DNA of 37,719 nt from Planctomycetaceae bacterium (GTDB lineage Bacteria; Planctomycetota; Planctomycetia; Planctomycetales; Planctomycetaceae): NCBI GenBank assembly GCA_028284885.1, contig JANQQW010000129.1, positions 1 through 37,719 of the forward strand, in the 5' to 3' direction. This document shows positions 8,310-14,945 of this stretch, in pieces (the first letter of the stretch is position 1; each line of letters opens with the position of its first letter). The translations under genes were made by a program, and so were the position numbers. The notes under the pieces are model-generated. The model worked only from the letters and a program-made list of their open reading frames with translations. It made no database searches and had not been told where the DNA came from.

Positions 8310-10592
8310 TCACTTCTTCAGAATCTCGGCGAGCACGCGGGGCGGCGACATCGGCAGTTGCTGCATTCGCACGCCGACGGCTTGGTGGACGGCGTTGGCG
8401 ATGGCGGCCGGGGGCGGGCAGATGGGGACCTCGCCGACGCCGCGGACGCCGTACGGGTGGTTGGGGTCCGGCACCTCCACGATGATCGTCTCGATCATCG
8501 GCACGTCGTAACAGGTGGGAATGCGGTAGTCGAGGAAGGTCGCGTTCCGCATGCTCCCCTCACCGTCGTACCAGTACTCTTCGTTGAGGGCCCAGCCGAT
8601 GCCCTGGACGGCTCCGCCCTGCATCTGGCCTTCCACGTAGTCCGGGTGGATGGCCGTGCCGGCGTCCTGGGCGACGGTGTAGCGGAGAATCTGGACCTTG
8701 CCGGTGTCCGGATCGACCTCGACGTCGACGCAGTGGGTGCCGAACGCGCCGCTCTGGTTGACGCCGCTGCAGGTGCCGCTGCCGATGACCGGGCCGCCGG
8801 TCGTGTTGAGTCGCTCGGCGATCTCGTCGAAGTGCAGGTTCTCGCCGTTCGGCCCGTGGGCGGCACCGTCGGAGTAGGTGACGTCGTCGGCCGAGCAGCC
8901 CCAGACGAGGGCGGCCCGTTCGACGAGTTGGGCCATCACGTCCTTGGCCGCCTCCACGGCCGCGATGCCGGTGGCGAAGGTGACGCGGCTGCCGCCGGTG
9001 ACGTCGGTGTAGCCGACGCTGTCCGTGTCGACGACGGCCGGCTTGACGGCTTCGGCCGTGATGCCGAGCGTCTCGGCGAACTGCATGGCAATGCTGGTCC
9101 GCGTGCCGCCGATGTCGGTCGAGCCCTCGACGAGGGAGACGGTGCCGTCGAGGTTGACGGTGGCGGAGACGGACGAGTTGAGGCCGGCGTTGAACCAGAA
9201 CCCGGTCGCGATGCCGCGGCCACGGTTCGGACCTTCGAGCGGCGAGTTGTAGTGCTCGGACTGCTTGATCGCCTCGACGGTCTCCACCATTCCGATGCGG
9301 TTGTAGACCGGCCCGTCGACGCGGCGGGTCCCCTCCTCGGCCGCGTTCATCAGACGGAACTCGGCGGGGTCGATGCCGAGTTTCGCCGCGAGTTCGTCCA
9401 TCACGGTGTCGACGGCGAAGCAGGCGTTCGTGCTGCCCGGGGCCCGGTAGGCATTGGTGCGGGGCTTGTTGACGCAGACGTCGAAGCCCTCGACACGGGC
9501 GGTCGGAAAGTCGTAGCAGGAGAAGATGCACATGCATCCGGGGCCGACGGGCGAGCCGGGATACGCCCCGGCCTCGTAGGCGAGGTAGGCGTCGCCGGCG
9601 ACCAGCTTGCCCTCCTCGGAGACGCCGAGCTTCACCCGGATGTACGAGCCCGGCGTGGGGCCGGTCGCCTCGAAGACGTCGGCCCGGTCCATGACGAGCT
9701 TCACCGGCCGCCCGGACTTCCGCGAGAGCAGCACGGCGACCGGCTGCAGATAGACCGAGATCTTCCCGCCGAAGCCACCGCCGATCTCCATCGGCACGAC
9801 CTTCACGTCGCTGACCGGGATGCGGAGCAGCTCGGCCGTCTGCTGGCGGACGGTGAAGCTGCCCTGGGTGCTGGTGTAGACGGTCACCTTACCGTCGGCG
9901 TTCCAGACGGCGGTCGCGTTGTGCGGTTCGATGTAGCCCTGGTGGACGGTCGCGGTGTGGAACTCGCGTTCGACGACGAGGTGGGCCGTCTCGAAGGCCT
10001 CCGCGGCGTTCCCCTTCTCGAAGAGGATGTGCTTGGCGACGTTCGTCGGCTTGGCGTCGTCACCCGGGTCGGCCCCGCCGACGGACTGCGTGCGGACGTC
10101 GTCGTTGAGGACCGGGGCGGTCGGCTCCATCGCCTGCCGGACGTCGAGCACGGGCTCCAGCAGCTCGTACTCGACCTCGATCAGCTTGACCGCCTCACGG
10201 GCCGTGTGGACGTCGTCCGCGGCGACGGCGGCGACGGCGTGGCCCTTGTAGAGCACCTTGTCGCCGGCGAGGACGTTCGTCGCGAGGTGCCGCATGTTGA
10301 CGGCCCCCTCGCCCAGTTCGACCATGCGGTCGCCGTGGTCCGGCAGGTCGGCCGACGTGACGACGGCCCGCACACCGGGGACCGCTTCGGCCTTCGAGGT
10401 GTCGATGTTCTTGACGGTCGCGTGGGCGTACGGGCTGCGGAGCATGGCGGCGTGCAGCATGCCGGTCAGCCTCACGTCGGCCCCGTACTGGGCGCGACCG
10501 GTCACCTTGTCGACGCCGTCGTGCCGGACGGGTCGCGTGCCGATGACCTTGTAGGCGGGCTTCTCGGTGCTGCGGAGGTCGGCGGTGGCCAT
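8310..10592 (-). CDS. Xanthine dehydrogenase/aldehyde oxidase family molybdopterin-binding subunit
   Basis: This is the 760-residue large subunit of a molybdenum hydroxylase. It shows the a/b hammerhead N-terminus (KVTGRAQYGADVRL, LRSPYAHATV), the GGGFGGK molybdopterin-contact motif at 271-277, the substrate-loop AYRAPG at 381-386, and the C-terminal RGVGEVP, whose Glu721 is the expected catalytic base. Such subunits hydroxylate an aldehyde or heteroaromatic carbon with water at the Mo centre. The loop is not the AYRCSFR of true CO dehydrogenase, so a CO substrate is unlikely. It is the last gene of a packed minus-strand operon with the FAD and 2Fe-2S subunits. The substrate is not recognisable. 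Confidence 0.95.
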   Translation of the reverse strand: MATADLRSTEKPAYKVIGTRPVRHDGVDKVTGRAQYGADVRLTGMLHAAMLRSPYAHATVKNIDTSKAEAVPGVRAVVTSADLPDHGDRMVELGEGAVNMRHLATNVLAGDKVLYKGHAVAAVAADDVHTAREAVKLIEVEYELLEPVLDVRQAMEPTAPVLNDDVRTQSVGGADPGDDAKPTNVAKHILFEKGNAAEAFETAHLVVEREFHTATVHQGYIEPHNATAVWNADGKVTVYTSTQGSFTVRQQTAELLRIPVSDVKVVPMEIGGGFGGKISVYLQPVAVLLSRKSGRPVKLVMDRADVFEATGPTPGSYIRVKLGVSEEGKLVAGDAYLAYEAGAYPGSPVGPGCMCIFSCYDFPTARVEGFDVCVNKPRTNAYRAPGSTNACFAVDTVMDELAAKLGIDPAEFRLMNAAEEGTRRVDGPVYNRIGMVETVEAIKQSEHYNSPLEGPNRGRGIATGFWFNAGLNSSVSATVNLDGTVSLVEGSTDIGGTRTSIAMQFAETLGITAEAVKPAVVDTDSVGYTDVTGGSRVTFATGIAAVEAAKDVMAQLVERAALVWGCSADDVTYSDGAAHGPNGENLHFDEIAERLNTTGGPVIGSGTCSGVNQSGAFGTHCVDVEVDPDTGKVQILRYTVAQDAGTAIHPDYVEGQMQGGAVQGIGWALNEEYWYDGEGSMRNATFLDYRIPTCYDVPMIETIIVEVPDPNHPYGVRGVGEVPICPPPAAIANAVHQAVGVRMQQLPMSPPRVLAEILKK

Positions 10593-10611
10593 GAGCGTTT
10601 CTCTGCGAGGA

Positions 10612-10800
10612 TCAGCGGGATTGGTTGGCGGCCTTGGCCGCTCGGCGACGCATCAGTTCGTCCTTGGTGACGAGCCGGTCCCGATATCGGCCCTCGGTCT
10701 CCCGCAGCCGCTCGAAGAGCCGACCCAAGTCGTTTCCACACTCGGCGAACAACTTCTCCCTTGCACGCCGAACTTCGGCAACGATCGGATCGTTGATCAC
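10612..10800 (-). CDS. Small partner of PIN toxin, candidate antitoxin
   Basis: A 62-residue protein starts at a GTG at 10800 that overlaps the stop of the PIN gene by four bases (GTGA), a classic translational-coupling arrangement. The sequence (INDPIVAEVRRAREKLFAECGNDLGRLFERLRETEGRYRDRL..., then a basic tail MRRRAAKAANQSR) is predicted to be largely helical and charged. It has no recognisable AbrB, ribbon-helix-helix or Phd fold. Similar short 'DPIVxEVRRxRE' proteins occur beside PIN genes, which supports an antitoxin-like role. That is inference from position and size. Only 19 bp separate it from the molybdopterin subunit gene. Confidence 0.7.
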   Translation of the reverse strand: MINDPIVAEVRRAREKLFAECGNDLGRLFERLRETEGRYRDRLVTKDELMRRRAAKAANQSR

Positions 10801-11285
10801 GTCATGTCCTCCTCGAACACCTCGAGCATGTACTCCGGAGTGCACACGATCGGCGTTTGCAGACCGAACTCTTCGTTCAGCGTCCGGAGACGTCGAAGCA
10901 CGCGAACGTTCGCCAAGTGCTTCATGTTCCACGTCAGAAGGTAGTCCATCTCGTAGTGCACCGCGAACGCGAAGTGTGGGACGTCCACGACCGCGCGGCC
11001 GGTCAGACCGAGCCTGGCTGCGTACTCCATGGAGAGGTCGTCCACCTCCACGACATTCGGCAGCACGTCCAAGCCGACGATCGAGTTCAAGCGGAGGCCG
11101 GAGTACGCCGGATCACCATCCTCGATCTCTCGAAGGACGAATGGCGACACGAACAACTCGAATTGCGGTCCAAGATCGTTCCACCAGTCGTGCGTCAGCT
11201 GCTGACGGGCCGCGACGATCAGGTCGCGACTCGGGTTCGCGACGAGATAGCTCGGAACGGAACTGTCGACGTAGACGCTTGCCAC
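10797..11285 (-). CDS. PIN domain protein, VapC-like toxin
   Basis: Starting at the GTG at 11285 (GGAGGG ten bases upstream) the product is 162 residues, the usual size for a single PIN domain. Acidic residues expected at the metal site are visible: Asp7 (VYVDSS), Glu53 (LREIEDGDP), Asp101 (VVDVPHFAFAVHYEMDYLLTWN) and Asp114. PIN toxins cut RNA, often tRNA or rRNA. It is followed by a four-base-overlapping small gene, giving a toxin-antitoxin-like pair with the toxin first. The pair lies inside the hydroxylase operon, 25 bp after the 2Fe-2S subunit gene and on the same strand. Confidence 0.85.
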   Translation of the reverse strand: MASVYVDSSVPSYLVANPSRDLIVAARQQLTHDWWNDLGPQFELFVSPFVLREIEDGDPAYSGLRLNSIVGLDVLPNVVEVDDLSMEYAARLGLTGRAVVDVPHFAFAVHYEMDYLLTWNMKHLANVRVLRRLRTLNEEFGLQTPIVCTPEYMLEVFEEDMT

Positions 11286-11310
11286 GAAGTCGATCCCTCC
11301 CTTGCGGCGT

Positions 11311-11793
11311 TCAGGCGTCCGCGGTCTGCCGTTTCTCCGCGGCCGCCTGCACGGCGCGGACGATCTTGTCGTACCCGGTGCAGCGGCAGAGGTTGCCGGC
11401 GAGGTGGAAGCGGATCTCGTCCTCGGTCGGCTCGGGAATCTCGTCGAGCAGCGACTCGGCCTGCACGATGAAGCCGGGCGTGCAGACGCCGCACTGCAGG
11501 GCCGCACACTCGAGGAAGGCGTTCTGCACCTCGTCGAGGTGGCTCCCCTCGGCGACGCCCTCGATCGTGCGAAGCTCGGCCCCCTCGCACTCGACGGCGA
11601 GCACGAGACAGCTGACGACCGACTCGCCGTTCAGGAGGACGGTGCACGCCCCGCAGTTCCCGTTGGAGCAGCCCTCCTTGGTGCCCGTCATGTCGAGGCC
11701 GTCGCGGAGCGCCTCGAGGAGCGTCCACCGCGGCTCGCAGAGGAACTCCGTCGGCGTGCCGTTGATCGTGCAGGAGACGATGCGTTTGGGCAT
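11311..11793 (-). CDS. (2Fe-2S)-binding subunit of molybdenum hydroxylase
   Basis: The 160-residue small subunit has the two iron-sulfur regions of the family. A plant-ferredoxin-type cluster is ligated by Cys42, Cys47, Cys50 and Cys62 (GCSNGNCGACTVLLNG...SC). A helical second cluster has Cys101, Cys104, Cys136 and Cys138 (CGVCTPGF and CRCTGY). It passes electrons from the Mo centre to the FAD subunit. The ATG at 11793 gives the usual length for this subunit. Gene order in transcription is FAD subunit, this subunit, the PIN pair, then the molybdopterin subunit. No signal peptide is present, so the complex should be cytoplasmic. Confidence 0.95.
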   Translation of the reverse strand: MPKRIVSCTINGTPTEFLCEPRWTLLEALRDGLDMTGTKEGCSNGNCGACTVLLNGESVVSCLVLAVECEGAELRTIEGVAEGSHLDEVQNAFLECAALQCGVCTPGFIVQAESLLDEIPEPTEDEIRFHLAGNLCRCTGYDKIVRAVQAAAEKRQTADA

Positions 11794-11864
11794 GGTGTGG
11801 TGTCGAAGAGTGAGAGATGAGAGCTTCTTGCTGACCGCTGTGAGCCGATCGCTGACCGCTCGAT

Positions 11865-12761
11865 TCAGTGGCCCGGTCGGTAGTCGAGTTGCTCGCCGCG
11901 GGCGCGGGTGACGGCGGCCTTCACGACGCGTTCCACGAGCACGCCGGTGACGTGAACGCGGTAGTCGACCGTGCCCCGCATGTCGTCGATCGGCTTGGCG
12001 ATCGCCTTGGCGGCCTCGGCGGCGGCCTTGACCGTGTCGTCGTTCACCGGCTGGCCGACGAGGGCGTTGCTCGCCTCCTCGGCGAAGAGCGGGGTCGCCG
12101 CGACCGCTCCGAGGGAGACGCGAGCCGCCGTGAACGTCTCGCCGGACTCGTCGAGAGCGACCGACGCCCCGACGCCGACGACGGCGATGTCCATCTCGTT
12201 CCGCGGGATGAAGCGACGGTAGTGGCTGCCGCCGTGGGCCGGGCGGCCGGGGAAGCGGAACTCGACGAGCAACTCGCCCGGTTCGAGGGCGTTCTTGCCG
12301 GGGCCGGTGCAGAACTCCTCGACCGGCAACTCGCGGGTGCCGTTCGGGCCGGAGAGGACGCAGACGGCCCCGAGGGCGACGAGGGCCGGGGTCGAGTCGG
12401 CCGCCGGACCGGAGTTGCACAGGTTCCCGCCGATGCTGGCCCGGTTCTGGATCTGCACGCCGCCGATGATGCCGGAGCTGTCGGCGATGGCCGAGTACCG
12501 CTCCCGGATGCCGGCGTGCTGGGCGACCTTCCGGCAGGGCACGGCCGCCCCGATGCGAAGGCCGTCGTCGTTCAGCTCGAGGACGTTCAGCTCGTCGATC
12601 TTCTTCACGTCGACGAGCAGGTCCGGTTCGAGCCGGCCGCAGCGAACGTGGTCGATGAGGTCGGTCCCTCCGGCGAGCGGTTTGGCGGACCCGTTGTGCT
12701 TCGCGAGCAGGGCCACCGCGTCGGCCAGCGACGTGGGGGCCTGGTAGTCGAAGTCGCGCAT
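11865..12761 (-). CDS. FAD-binding subunit of molybdenum hydroxylase (CoxM/xanthine dehydrogenase type)
   Basis: The 298-residue subunit has a PCMH-type FAD domain: MRDFDYQAPTSLADAVALLA, AKPLAGGTDLIDHVRCG near 36-52 (the AGGTDL FAD loop), QIQNRASIGGNLCNSGPAADSTPAL in the middle (second FAD loop), then the CO-dehydrogenase flavoprotein C-terminal domain with YRRFIPRNEMDIAVVGVGA. It would take electrons from the 2Fe-2S subunit. It is the first gene of the operon, and a 71-bp gap separates it from the next. That gap holds two copies of GCTGACCGCT (11830-11839 and 11851-11860). The frame stays open upstream of the ATG, but that sequence lies in the repeat-rich spacer. Confidence 0.95.
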   Translation of the reverse strand: MRDFDYQAPTSLADAVALLAKHNGSAKPLAGGTDLIDHVRCGRLEPDLLVDVKKIDELNVLELNDDGLRIGAAVPCRKVAQHAGIRERYSAIADSSGIIGGVQIQNRASIGGNLCNSGPAADSTPALVALGAVCVLSGPNGTRELPVEEFCTGPGKNALEPGELLVEFRFPGRPAHGGSHYRRFIPRNEMDIAVVGVGASVALDESGETFTAARVSLGAVAATPLFAEEASNALVGQPVNDDTVKAAAEAAKAIAKPIDDMRGTVDYRVHVTGVLVERVVKAAVTRARGEQLDYRPGH

Positions 12762-13089
12762 GGAACGTGGTTCGTCCGACGTGAGGGCGGATCGTGAAGT
12801 GAGGTGATCATCGTCCGCGACTTCCCGAGCCGCAAGCGTCCGGTTTTCACACGGACGGGACGGACGGAAATCACGGAGACAGGGGAGGTACGGAGAGAAA
12901 CCACGAAAGACACGAACCACACGAAAGACTCGCAGCGGCAGCCACACGTCTCCGAATGTCTCGAACACGTTTTCGTGTCTTTCGTGTGTTTCGTGGTTCC
13001 ACACCAAAGCCCCGCGCGCTCGACGACGTTGACAGCGTCTCCGCCACGCCGGAGCCTGTCGGCTGCTCGCCACGAACGACGGAACCGCC
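12762..13089. repeat. Repeat-rich divergent spacer with CACGAAAGACACGAA inverted copies
   Basis: This 328-bp gap lies between the divergent hydroxylase operon and symporter gene and should hold both promoters. It contains an imperfect long inverted repeat: CACGAAAGACACGAA at 12902-12916 on the plus strand recurs on the minus strand at 12972-12986. AACCACGAA (12899-12907) likewise recurs inverted at 12990-12998. A preceding tract reads TCACACGGACGG...GGAAATCACGGAG. These words look like dispersed intergenic repeats. No credible open reading frame is present. Confidence 0.65.
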
Positions 13090-14598
13090 ATGCTTTCGAC
13101 GATCGATCTCGTCGTGCTCGCCTGCTACCTCGCCGGCGTCGTAGGGTTCGGCTGCTGGTTCGCGCGGACGAGCGGGACCACCGAGGAGTTCACGGCCGCC
13201 GGGCGGTCGCTGCCGGGCTGGGCGGTCGGGCTCTCCATCTTCGGCACCTACGTCAGCAGCATCAGCTTCCTCGCGAACCCGGGCAAGAGCTTCGCCGGGA
13301 ACTGGAACCCGTTCGTCTTCGGCCTCTCGCTGCCGCTCGCCGCGTGGATCGCGACGCGGTGGTTCGTCCCGTTCTACCGCTCGACGGGCGAGGTCTCCGC
13401 CTACCAGCACCTGGAACGCCGGTTCGGTCCGTGGGCCCGGACGTACGCCGTCGTCTGCTACCTGCTCACGCAGCTCGCGCGAATGGGGACGATCCTCTAC
13501 CTCGTCGCCCTCGCCCTGCTGCCGCTGACGGGGTGGGACGTCCGTGTGACGATCGTCGTGACGGGCGTGCTCGTCACGTTGTACACGCTGCTCGGCGGAA
13601 TCGAGGCCGTCATCTGGACCGACGTCGTGCAGAGCCTCGTCCTCACCGTCGGCATGCTGGTCTGCGTGGTGGTGCTGCTGCTCCACGTGCCGGGCGGAGC
13701 GGACGAGTTCCTCGTGACGAGTTGGCAGGCCGGGCGGTTCTCGCTGGGGAGCTTCGGCGGGTCGCTGACGGAGTCGACCTTCTGGGTCGTGCTGTTCTAC
13801 GGGCTGTTCGTCAACCTGCAGAACTTCGGCATCGACCAGAGTTACGTGCAGCGGTACGCGACCGCGAAGAGCGAGCAGGACGCGACCCGCAGCGTCTGGC
13901 TGGGGGCCCTTCTGTACCTGCCGATCTCGGCCGTGCTGTTCTTCGTCGGCACGGCTCTCGCCTCGTTCTACGCGGGGGAGTTCGGCACGTTGCCGCAGGC
14001 CGAAGCCGGGGGCGTGAAGGCCGACGCCGTCTTCCCGCACTTCATCGCCACGGAACTCCCGCCGGGCGTGACGGGCCTGTTGATCGCGGCCGTCTGTGCC
14101 GCGGCGATGAGCAGCGTCGACTCGTCGCTCAACTGCTCGGCCACGCTCACACGGTACGACCTCTACGGCCGCTTCGTGAACGGGCAGCCGACGGAACGGC
14201 AGTCGATGCGCGTCCTCTACGCCGCGACGCTCTTCTGGGGCGTGCTGGGAACGACGGCCGCGCTCGCCATGACCCGCGTGAAGTCCGCGCTCGACGCGTG
14301 GTGGAACCTGGCCGGCATCTTCAGCGGCGGCATGCTGGGCCTGTTCCTGCTCGGCCTGCTGGCCCGCCGGGCGGGGAACGTCGCGGGCGGCGTCGGCGTG
14401 GTGGCCGGCGTCACGTTCATCGCCTGGGCCTCGCTGACGAAACTCGCCACGGACGAGAACGCCTGGTTCGCCAACCGACTGCACGGCAACCTGACCATCG
14501 TCCTCGGCACCACGACGATCCTCCTCGTCGGCTTCCTCGTCTCGCTCGCCGTGCCACGGGGTGAAGAACGGCCCGACGAAACGGAGAGGGCGTCGTGA
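13090..14598 (+). CDS. Sodium:solute symporter (SSS family)
   Basis: The 502-residue membrane protein has about 13 predicted transmembrane helices and SSS-family sequence marks: MLSTIDLVVLACYLAGVVGFG at the N-terminus, EEFTAAGRSLPGWAVGLSIFGTYVSSISFLANPG (the typical 'aGRs...g.s..at..sa.sflg.pg' region), LGGIEAVIWTDVVQSLVL near the middle, and AAMSSVDSSLNCSATL in the Na-site helix. It should couple uptake of an organic solute to sodium. The solute is not recognisable. It is divergent from the hydroxylase operon, which might process what it imports, though that link is only positional. Confidence 0.92.
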   Translation: MLSTIDLVVLACYLAGVVGFGCWFARTSGTTEEFTAAGRSLPGWAVGLSIFGTYVSSISFLANPGKSFAGNWNPFVFGLSLPLAAWIATRWFVPFYRSTGEVSAYQHLERRFGPWARTYAVVCYLLTQLARMGTILYLVALALLPLTGWDVRVTIVVTGVLVTLYTLLGGIEAVIWTDVVQSLVLTVGMLVCVVVLLLHVPGGADEFLVTSWQAGRFSLGSFGGSLTESTFWVVLFYGLFVNLQNFGIDQSYVQRYATAKSEQDATRSVWLGALLYLPISAVLFFVGTALASFYAGEFGTLPQAEAGGVKADAVFPHFIATELPPGVTGLLIAAVCAAAMSSVDSSLNCSATLTRYDLYGRFVNGQPTERQSMRVLYAATLFWGVLGTTAALAMTRVKSALDAWWNLAGIFSGGMLGLFLLGLLARRAGNVAGGVGVVAGVTFIAWASLTKLATDENAWFANRLHGNLTIVLGTTTILLVGFLVSLAVPRGEERPDETERAS

Positions 14599-14945
14599 TG
14601 GTGATGATGCAGATGTTGGAGGTTACGACGTTCCGCCCGTCGACGACGACGATCCCGACGACATTCCGTCTCGCCCGGCAAACCCCGCCAGCCACCACCG
14701 CGTCGCCAAAGCGCACTCCAACGCTCTCCTCCATTCCTAGAGAGCGACTTGGTTGCCCCACGGGCACCCCGACTTCGGGAGCAGAACAATGGTCGCTCTA
14801 CCATCGTTGACCGGACAAGTCGCCTGCACACCGTAGTTGCCCAAGACGGCGACACGTGTTCCCCTTGCCGCTTGCTCGCGCGCCGAGATGGGCGTATCTT
14901 GTCAGTCAAGGACTGCAGCCAGCCGAGCAGGACCCCGTCAGGGCG
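14599..14945. other. Gene-free stretch
   Basis: These 347 bp between the symporter and the CNB/ferredoxin gene contain no frame with convincing codon bias or family similarity. The short open frames here are rich in Thr, Pro and Arg. The G+C content is slightly lower than in the flanking symporter gene. It probably holds the promoter of the downstream gene. I see no strong hairpin. Confidence 0.5.

Noticed and set aside
8196..10670. An 824-codon plus-strand open frame across the molybdopterin subunit gene
   Set aside because: It is the antisense shadow of a gene with complete family motifs, and its own sequence is low-complexity Gly/Val/Asp/Arg without family similarity.
8310..12761. Aerobic CO dehydrogenase (coxMSL) call for the hydroxylase operon
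   Set aside because: The large subunit carries AYRAPG rather than the form I AYRCSFR motif, so only the broader family name is supported.
14599..14945. Possible small genes in the spacer, for example a 71-codon frame from 14595
   Set aside because: Codon composition is Thr/Pro/Arg-rich, there is no ribosome-binding site, and no similarity to any family is visible.
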